From assembly GCA_026394435.1 (NCBI GenBank), contig JAPKYG010000204.1, forward strand, positions 1-14,610: DNA of 14,610 nt, read 5' to 3'. The notes below the pieces were generated by a model. The model was not told the origin of the DNA and ran no database searches. It saw only the letters and a list, made by a program, of their open reading frames with translations. Below are positions 1 through 3,825 of this stretch, piece by piece (position 1 is the stretch's first letter; every line of letters starts with the position of its first letter). A program made the position numbers and the translations under genes. Source of the stretch: Methanobacteriota archaeon (GTDB lineage Archaea > Thermoplasmatota > E2 > DHVEG-1).

Positions 1-1
1 G

Positions 2-232
2 ATCGCCTCTGATGCAGAAGTAGACTGTGTCGGGCTGTATTGCCCGATGCCGATAGCGATGACCAAAGAGGAAATCGAAAAAATCGAGATCGGTCAAGTC
101 CTCAAGGTGCAGGCTGATGACCCTGCCGCTGAAGAAGATATCAAACGATGGGCGAAACGAACAGGGCATGAAATCATGAAATTTACCAAAGAAGGAACAC
201 TTCTTACCTTCTTTATTAAACGAAAAAAATGA
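2..232 (+). CDS. tusA: TusA-like sulfur carrier protein, 5' end off the window
   Basis: TusA/SirA-family proteins carry sulfur as a persulfide on one cysteine and pass it between desulfurases and acceptors in the cytoplasm. The frame is open from the first bases of the window. It contains the family signature Cys-Pro-Met-Pro, with the cysteine codon at 41-43, followed by the usual helix (MTKEEIEKIEIGQVLKV) and a C-terminal strand ending in FFIKRKK. An ATG at 47 lies inside the CPxP motif and would delete the sulfur-carrying cysteine, so it cannot be the true start; the gene begins upstream of the window. Only a few N-terminal residues should be missing, since family members are about 75-80 residues. 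It heads an operon: the next gene starts 11 bp downstream and the product is DsrE-like, a common TusA partner. Confident in the family; the exact partner is inferred. Confidence 0.88.
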   Translation: MASDAEVDCVGLYCPMPIAMTKEEIEKIEIGQVLKVQADDPAAEEDIKRWAKRTGHEIMKFTKEGTLLTFFIKRKK

Positions 233-243
233 GGTGAAGAGAT

Positions 244-606
244 ATGAAAGATGAAAATTCAATTCTCTATGTGCAGACCACTGATGCACCTGAGAAACAA
301 TATTCACCGTTGGTACTAGCACAGACCGCAAAGATGATGGATATTACTCCACGCGTGTATTACCTAGGCACAGGCCTAAGAATCCTCATGCCCGGAACAT
401 CAGAAAAAATAAAAATGGGGAATTTTCCCTCTGTTGCTGAAATGCTGAAAAAAACCATGGACATGGGTATTGAAATTTACGTCTGCGAGGCATCTAAACA
501 AATGCTAGGTTTAGAAAAGGTTAAATTAATTCCTGGCGTTAAAATCGTAGGCGCAGGAACACTCAATGATCTTGCACTGGATGCTGGGGCAACCATGTGG
601 TTCTAA
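244..606 (+). CDS. DsrE/DsrF-like sulfur relay protein
   Basis: The 120-residue product looks like the DsrE/peroxiredoxin-like family: small alpha/beta proteins that bind or relay sulfur through a cysteine. The N-terminal strand (ILYVQTT) leads into a helix (SPLVLAQTAKMM). A later strand (IEIYVCEAS) ends in a single cysteine at residue 81, the usual position of the active-site cysteine in DsrE proteins. The C-terminal GATMWF is also typical. A GAGGTGA ribosome-binding site at 231-237 ends 6 bp before the ATG, overlaps the tusA stop region and fixes the start. Lying between tusA and a cysteine desulfurase, it probably exchanges persulfide with TusA. No second cysteine is present, so a dithiol mechanism is unlikely. 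The exact substrate cannot be read from the sequence. Confidence 0.82.
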   Translation: MKDENSILYVQTTDAPEKQYSPLVLAQTAKMMDITPRVYYLGTGLRILMPGTSEKIKMGNFPSVAEMLKKTMDMGIEIYVCEASKQMLGLEKVKLIPGVKIVGAGTLNDLALDAGATMWF

Positions 607-618
607 AGGAGGACGACT

Positions 619-1517
619 ATGTCACGGATTTATCTTGATCACGCATCATCAATGCCGGTGGACGAACGAGTCTTTGAGTTCGCAAAACCGTACCTCACCG
701 CTTCTCATGGGAACCCATCCTCGCTTCATTCTGTAGGCTTGGAAGCGAAACGTGCGGTAGAAGAATCACGCAGGAAAATCGCAGAGTTCATCCATGCGGA
801 AAACGAAAGCACCATCATTTTTACGAGCAATGCAAGCGAGGCAAACAACCTTGCGATCAAGGGTGCCGCATTACGTAACATCACGCAAGGCAAAGCGGTT
901 GTCGCTTCTGCTATTGAGCATATGTCCGTGCTTAACCCCATGAAAGAGCTGCAGAAAAACGGTTTTTCACTGACCTATCTTCCTGTAGATTCCACAGGTG
1001 TTATCGATTTGAAAAAACTTGATACGATGCTTACAAAAAATACGACACTTACCTCTGTGATGTATGCGAACAACGAGATCGGGACCATCGAACCGATCCA
1101 GGAGATCAGCAAACGTGTCCATGAGAAAGCAATGTACCTGCATGTTGACGCGGTCGCAGCCGCAGGACGCGTTCCAATCGATGTCCAGAAGGATGGTATT
1201 GACCTACTGACGCGTTCTTCGAATGATTTGTATGGTCCTTCTGTCGCTGGGGTTTTGTACATAAAACCTGGTGTCAAACTCCAGTCCGTCCTCCTTGGTG
1301 GAGGGCAGGAGCGTGGCCTTCGCTCTCAAAGACACTTGAGCCGTCGCATGTTCTACTCGCAATCGGATTAAAACATGAGGAAGCACATGGTTCTATGGTG
1401 CTGACGCTTGGGCGTTCCACCACAATGGATGATGTGCAAATCGTAAGCAAGGCGACGAACGAGACCGTCCAACGCTTACGAAAACTCTCCCCAATGTCTC
1501 AAGAATGGAGGAACTAA
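619..1517 (+). pseudogene. iscS: Cysteine desulfurase (IscS/NifS) with internal out-of-frame deletion
   Basis: The first 236 residues align by eye with the NifS/IscS class-V aminotransferase fold: YLDHASSMP, HGNPSSLHSVG, the TSNASEANNLAI cofactor loop, the IEH histidine that stacks on PLP, MYANNEIGTIEPI and HVDAVAAAGRVPID. After GGGQERGLRS (codons ending at 1326) the frame runs into unrelated residues and stops at 1369-1371. In frame 3, from about 1326 to the stop at 1515-1517, the genuine C-terminus resumes (SKTLEPSHVLLAIGLKHEEAH, then TLGRSTTMDDV). Compared with E. coli IscS as I recall it, roughly 85-90 codons are missing at the join, including the loop with the catalytic cysteine (normally SSGSACTS). 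The PLP-lysine position is also changed: SSNDLYGP, Asp203, instead of SSHKxYGP. AAAGGAGG at 605-612 is the ribosome-binding site. The 3' end is 2 bp from iscU. Real decay and assembly collapse are both possible. Confidence 0.88.
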
Positions 1518-1519
1518 GA

Positions 1520-1906
1520 ATGGCAAGTGTAGGGTATAGTAAGAAAGTCATGGAGCATTTTATGAACCCCCGGAACGTCGGTGTGATCGAGAACCCTGAT
1601 GGCTATGGCAAGGTTGGAAACCCCGTCTGCGGGGATGTCATGGAGATTTTCATCAAAGTAAAAGAGGACAAGATTACTGACATTAAGTTCCGGACCTTCG
1701 GCTGTGGTTCTGCGATAGCGACCAGCAGCATGGTCACTGAGCTTGCAAAAGGAAAACACGTCGATGAAGCAGTGAAGATAACCCGGGGTGATGTCGCCAA
1801 TGAACTCGATGGTCTGCCTGCTCAAAAGATGCATTGTTCGAATCTTGCCGCGGATGCGTTGCATGAGGCGATTAAGGATTATAAGAGTAAGAAACAAAAG
1901 AAGTAG
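1520..1906 (+). CDS. iscU: IscU-type iron-sulfur cluster scaffold protein
   Basis: IscU builds [2Fe-2S] clusters from sulfur supplied by IscS and passes them to apoproteins. From the ATG at 1520 the product is 128 residues, normal for IscU. All three ligand cysteines are present: Cys37 in NPVCGD, Cys62 in FGCGSAIATSS and Cys106 in MHCSNLAADAL, together with Asp39, which tunes cluster release. The N-terminus (YSKKVMEHFMNPRNVG) is typical. An ATG at 1505 is in frame, but GGAGG at 1507-1511 sits ideally before 1520 and would lie inside a gene started at 1505, so 1520 is preferred. The classical LPPVK chaperone-binding motif is replaced by LPAQKMHC, as usual where HscA is absent. It directly follows the damaged iscS and appears itself intact. 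Confidence 0.94.
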   Translation: MASVGYSKKVMEHFMNPRNVGVIENPDGYGKVGNPVCGDVMEIFIKVKEDKITDIKFRTFGCGSAIATSSMVTELAKGKHVDEAVKITRGDVANELDGLPAQKMHCSNLAADALHEAIKDYKSKKQKK

Positions 1907-1923
1907 AATGGAGGTAATACGAT

Positions 1924-2301
1924 ATGGTGAAATTAAAGGAAATCTATAAATGTAATGTCTGTGGAAATATCGTGGAAGTTGTCCACGCAGGCATAGGTGA
2001 GTTGGTGTGTTGTGGGCAACCCATGGAGTGCCTTACCGAGAAATTACAGGATGCGGGAAACGAAAAGCATGTTCCCGTAATCGAAAAAACAGCGACAGGC
2101 GTCAAAGTAAAAGTAGGATCTATTCCTCATCCGATGGAGGAGAAACACTATATTGAATGGATTGAACTCCATACTGATGAAACTGTGTACCGGAAGTTTT
2201 TAAAGCCTGCAGATAAACCGGAAGCAGAGTTTTGTGTCACCGCAAAGAAACTGTCCGCACGAGATTACTGTAATATGCATGGGTTGTGGAAGTCGAAGTA
2301 A
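1924..2301 (+). CDS. dfx: Desulfoferrodoxin, class I (2Fe) superoxide reductase
   Basis: This cytoplasmic enzyme reduces superoxide to peroxide without making oxygen and is typical of anaerobes. The 125 residues fit class I. An N-terminal desulforedoxin domain carries the Fe(Cys)4 ligands Cys10, Cys13, Cys29 and Cys30. A neelaredoxin domain carries the catalytic Fe ligands His49, His69, His75, Cys116 and His119, and the Glu47-Lys48 pair next to the iron is kept. All positions match the standard numbering, so the protein looks fully functional. GGAGGT at 1910-1915 precedes the ATG by 8 bp. It closes the sulfur/Fe-S operon, 17 bp after iscU, which suggests joint expression of cluster assembly and oxidative protection. 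The stop codon is followed within 30 bp by a tRNA 3'-end sequence, where the accessory island starts. Confidence 0.97.
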   Translation: MVKLKEIYKCNVCGNIVEVVHAGIGELVCCGQPMECLTEKLQDAGNEKHVPVIEKTATGVKVKVGSIPHPMEEKHYIEWIELHTDETVYRKFLKPADKPEAEFCVTAKKLSARDYCNMHGLWKSK

Positions 2302-2328
2302 TCAATCCATAGCCAGTTGAAGCGGTCC

Positions 2329-2353
2329 AGGGGTTCAAATCCCTTCCCCTGCA
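2329..2353 (+). repeat. tRNA 3'-end repeat, copy 1 (T-arm plus acceptor strand)
   Basis: This stretch reads as the last 25 bases of a tRNA. The T-stem is AGGGG (2329-2333) pairing with CCCTT (2341-2345) around the loop TTCAAAT, followed by acceptor strand CCCCTGC and discriminator A. Bases 2333-2353 recur exactly at 2936-2956 and with one change at 3383-3403. Only this copy has the full 5' half of the T-stem, so it is the copy closest to a real tRNA end. No convincing complete tRNA lies upstream. Function as an integration site (attB/attL-like) is inferred. Confidence 0.8.
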
Positions 2354-2356
2354 TAA

Positions 2357-2379
2357 AATTATTTTTAGAAAGAATAATT
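2357..2379 (+). terminator. AT-only hairpin after the dfx operon, possible terminator
   Basis: AATTATT at 2357-2363 and AATAATT at 2373-2379 form a perfect 7-bp inverted repeat around a 9-base loop that begins with a T-run. It lies 55 bp after the dfx stop and just beyond tRNA repeat copy 1. The stem is all A-T and weak, so this could be chance in AT-rich DNA. Confidence 0.25.
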
Positions 2380-2397
2380 GTCATTTAAACAGCAAAA

Positions 2398-2406
2398 TTT
2401 ATATAA
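2398..2406 (+). promoter_or_regulatory. TATA box of the small secreted-protein gene
   Basis: TTTATATAA lies about 47 bp before the ATG at 2449. An archaeal start site about 26 bp downstream of the box centre would fall near 2428, giving a leader of about 20 bases that includes AGAGGAT as a weak ribosome-binding site. The box lies inside the first cassette unit, so the unit appears to carry its own promoter. Confidence 0.5.
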
Positions 2407-2448
2407 GATAATTGTATACATGCTACATATTAACATAGAGGATGAATT

Positions 2449-2862
2449 ATGAAAAGAATATCAATTTTCATGGCAATCATGATTGTATCAATTCTTGCTT
2501 TACCATATTCAGCAGGATATCCTGAATTTTCAGATAAAAATAAAGTAATAAATGATAGTAACTCTCTGAATGGTGACAACAGAATTTATGTTAAATTTTG
2601 TTATGGAAAAATCTCAGGCCTTTATGATTTTGGTAGCGGATATAATCATTATATTTTCTATGGTTTTAGCGCTGAGGATGTAATTTGTATAATCAATAAT
2701 ACAGATAGACCTCTCTATCATCATCTAACTGGTGGAGTAGCGTGTGCAATTAATAATGAGCCTTTTTTGCGTGGTTATGTGTCTGATAATTTTATTTGTG
2801 CGAATGATGGATTACTTTCACCTATAATTCTTTTATTACTCTACTATATTCAAAAATCTTAA
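2449..2862 (+). CDS. Small secreted protein of unknown function, four cysteines
   Basis: I do not recognise a characterised family. The 137-residue product starts with a clear signal peptide: Lys-Arg, a hydrophobic core through about residue 18, then a possible cleavage site near YSAGY. The mature part is rich in Tyr, Asn and Gly, with strand-like stretches and four cysteines at residues 51, 80, 99 and 117, which could form two disulfides outside the cell. It contains an NNT glycosylation sequon near residue 83. The C-terminus (residues 123-133) is strongly hydrophobic and could anchor the protein or be buried. The gene is markedly AT-rich compared with the operon upstream, in line with a foreign origin. 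It is the only gene between tRNA-end repeats 1 and 2 and probably has its own promoter. It is probably a real gene, with no predicted function. Confidence 0.72.
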   Translation: MKRISIFMAIMIVSILALPYSAGYPEFSDKNKVINDSNSLNGDNRIYVKFCYGKISGLYDFGSGYNHYIFYGFSAEDVICIINNTDRPLYHHLTGGVACAINNEPFLRGYVSDNFICANDGLLSPIILLLLYYIQKS

Positions 2863-2884
2863 TATTTTAAATCCCTTCCATCCA

Positions 2885-2956
2885 ACTCTTTTTATTTCAA
2901 CAGGAGTAAAGGTTCATTTTTACATGTATTTTGGTGTTCAAATCCCTTCCCCTGCA
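2885..2956 (+). repeat. tRNA 3'-end repeat, copy 2, with extended left arm
   Basis: The last 21 bases (2936-2956) are identical to 2333-2353 of copy 1. The preceding part, starting ACTCTTTTTATTTCAACAGG, is not like copy 1 but matches the sequence before copy 3. By eye about 80% of positions are identical over 72/73 bp, including CAACAGGAG and TGTATTTTGG. The unit follows the secreted-protein gene and precedes the TfoX-like gene. The shared left arm looks like the element-derived arm of an attachment site (inference). Confidence 0.8.
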
Positions 2957-2958
2957 TT

Positions 2959-2966
2959 TTTTATAC
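2959..2966 (+). promoter_or_regulatory. TATA box of the TfoX-like gene, leaderless geometry
   Basis: TTTTATAC directly abuts tRNA-end repeat copy 2. Its centre is about 26 bp before the ATG at 2989, the normal TATA-to-start-site distance in archaea, so the transcript probably begins at or next to the start codon. No ribosome-binding site precedes the ATG, which agrees with leaderless translation. Confidence 0.5.
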
Positions 2967-2988
2967 ACACTGTTTATAACTTGTTATT

Positions 2989-3324
2989 ATGCAATATTAC
3001 AATGAAGAAAAAATGAAGAATTTCAGATTGAGAATGGAAAAAGAGATTCTGAATTTGCCCAATGTAACTACGAAAAAAATGTATGGTTGTCCCTGTTACA
3101 AATATAAGGATAAATTATTTGCATTTCTGGTTACAGACGGTGTAGTTCTCACCAAATCCAGTGAACAAGACAAGATAAAACTATCGAAAGAATTCACGAT
3201 AAAACCCTTCCAAGCATCAACAAGAACAATGAAGGGCTGGCCACAAATACCTGTTGATGAGACATCTGACCTTGATAAAATAATTCTATTCATAAAAAAT
3301 AGTTATAGCCAATCAAAGACCTGA
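2989..3324 (+). CDS. TfoX N-terminal-domain-like protein
   Basis: The 111-residue product resembles the stand-alone TfoX N-terminal domain family, a small alpha/beta fold also similar to YjbR/MmcQ proteins. After an N-terminal helix (residues 5-20) it has the family-like turn TTKKMYGCPCYKYKDKLFAF, then the strand DGVVLTKS. A weaker match to the family's proline-containing segment (FQASTRTMKGWPQIP) and a C-terminal helix follow. Bacterial TfoX/Sxy regulates competence genes, but single-domain members are functionally uncharacterised, so no role is claimed. A Cys-x-Cys pair follows MYG. The gene is the sole content of the second unit between tRNA-end repeats and has a TATA-like box giving a leaderless transcript. 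Its neighbours give no functional clue. The family call is from motif memory and should be treated as moderate. Confidence 0.65.
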   Translation: MQYYNEEKMKNFRLRMEKEILNLPNVTTKKMYGCPCYKYKDKLFAFLVTDGVVLTKSSEQDKIKLSKEFTIKPFQASTRTMKGWPQIPVDETSDLDKIILFIKNSYSQSKT

Positions 3325-3330
3325 GCATAT

Positions 3331-3403
3331 ACTCTTTTTTATGTCAACAGGAGAAAACCATTAATTTTACCTGTATTTTGGCGCTCAAATCCCTTCCCCT
3401 GCA
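3331..3403 (+). repeat. tRNA 3'-end repeat, copy 3, with extended left arm
   Basis: Bases 3383-3403 match copies 1 and 2 except for one base (GCTC instead of GTTC). The 52 bp before it match the left arm of copy 2, with shared blocks ACTCTTTTT, TCAACAGGAG, ATTTTAC and TGTATTTTGG. The loop change would break the TTC of the T-loop, so this copy is not part of a functional tRNA. The 3' end of the integrase fragment lies 15 bp downstream. Confidence 0.8.
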
Positions 3404-3417
3404 CATGAAACCATATC

Positions 3418-3729
3418 CTACTGTATCTTTTCAATCTCAGTTCCTAACTGATTCTCCGAAAACCATTTGAAAAATTTCTTTAGGACCATCTTCATGTGGT
3501 TGACACTGCGTTCTGCATAACAAGTGTTCACATGTTCGAGAAACCGTTCAATATCTGTTCTGGTGATATCCTGGAACGGTTTATTCACGTTCTTGTCGAA
3601 TAACCGCATTTGCTGACCCTGAATGTCAATCGTGTGTTGTGATAATCTTTTTGCTCGATTGTGGTCATCAAACGCATATAAAAGTGGTTGGTTGATTGAC
3701 TCGTGAGGATTCATTTGAACACCCCACAT
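3418..3729 (-). CDS. Tyrosine recombinase (integrase) N-terminal fragment
   Basis: The 103-residue product matches only the N-terminal SAM-like, core DNA-binding domain of XerC/D-type integrases. Residues 29-93 show the typical helix pattern: LSQHTIDIQGQQMRLF, the DITRTDIERFLEHV helix, then SVNHMKMVLKKFFKWF. The catalytic domain with Arg-His-x-x-Arg-Tyr is absent: a TAG at 3418-3420 ends the frame, and reading past it gives another stop within the tRNA-end repeat. No catalytic residues appear in other frames up to 2300. The frame therefore breaks almost exactly at repeat copy 3, as expected if recombination or deletion at the repeat separated the two halves (SSV-type integrases are split by integration in this way). 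A second in-frame ATG at 3714 has a closer GGGGTG ribosome-binding site. It could still bind DNA but cannot recombine. Confidence 0.7.
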   Translation of the reverse strand: MWGVQMNPHESINQPLLYAFDDHNRAKRLSQHTIDIQGQQMRLFDKNVNKPFQDITRTDIERFLEHVNTCYAERSVNHMKMVLKKFFKWFSENQLGTEIEKIQ

Positions 3730-3807
3730 GGTGCAATTGGTCTCCCACTTAAATGATTTTGGAGTTTTCTACCTGCCTTCGATAGATAATCCTTACCAAC
3801 GGAATTA

Positions 3808-3817
3808 TTATATAAAA
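3808..3817 (+). promoter_or_regulatory. TATA box of leuS
   Basis: TTATATAAAA is a strong TATA box and its first eight bases are a perfect palindrome. Its centre (about 3811) is only 14 bp before the ATG at 3826. With the usual 26-bp spacing, transcription would start near 3838, downstream of that ATG. The box therefore favours the in-frame ATG at 3847 as the real leuS start, on a nearly leaderless mRNA. The symmetric box could also serve the divergent integrase fragment. Confidence 0.55.
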
Positions 3818-3825
3818 CAATCCTC

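Larger units (their letters stand above)
2333..3729. mobile_element. Putative tRNA-end-bounded cassette array with integrase remnant
   Basis: Three direct copies of a tRNA 3' end delimit two units: 2354-2956 (603 bp) and 2957-3403 (447 bp). Each unit holds one small + strand gene with a TATA-like box soon after the preceding repeat, and each ends in the next repeat. Both units are visibly AT-rich compared with the flanking operons. A - strand integrase fragment lies at 3418-3729, starting its 3' end 15 bp beyond the last repeat. tRNA 3' ends are the standard target of archaeal and bacterial tyrosine recombinases. Tandem single-gene integration is my inference; there is no evidence here for present-day mobility, and an alternative is decay of larger integrated elements. 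Confidence 0.5.

Noticed and set aside
47..232. TusA starting at the ATG at 47
   Set aside because: That start lies inside the CPMP motif and would lose the sulfur-carrying cysteine; the open frame continues to the window edge.
1505..1519. IscU starting at the ATG at 1505
   Set aside because: The ribosome-binding site GGAGG lies within 1507-1511 and fits the ATG at 1520; the extra residues MEELR have no family support.
2277..2353. Functional tRNA gene
   Set aside because: Acceptor and T-arm pair, but the D-loop would be 17 bases and the anticodon arm plus variable loop are about five bases short with mismatches; I report only the 3'-end repeat.
2333..3403. CRISPR array
   Set aside because: Only three repeats, spaced 603 and 447 bp apart with genes between them, and the repeat is a tRNA end rather than a CRISPR repeat.
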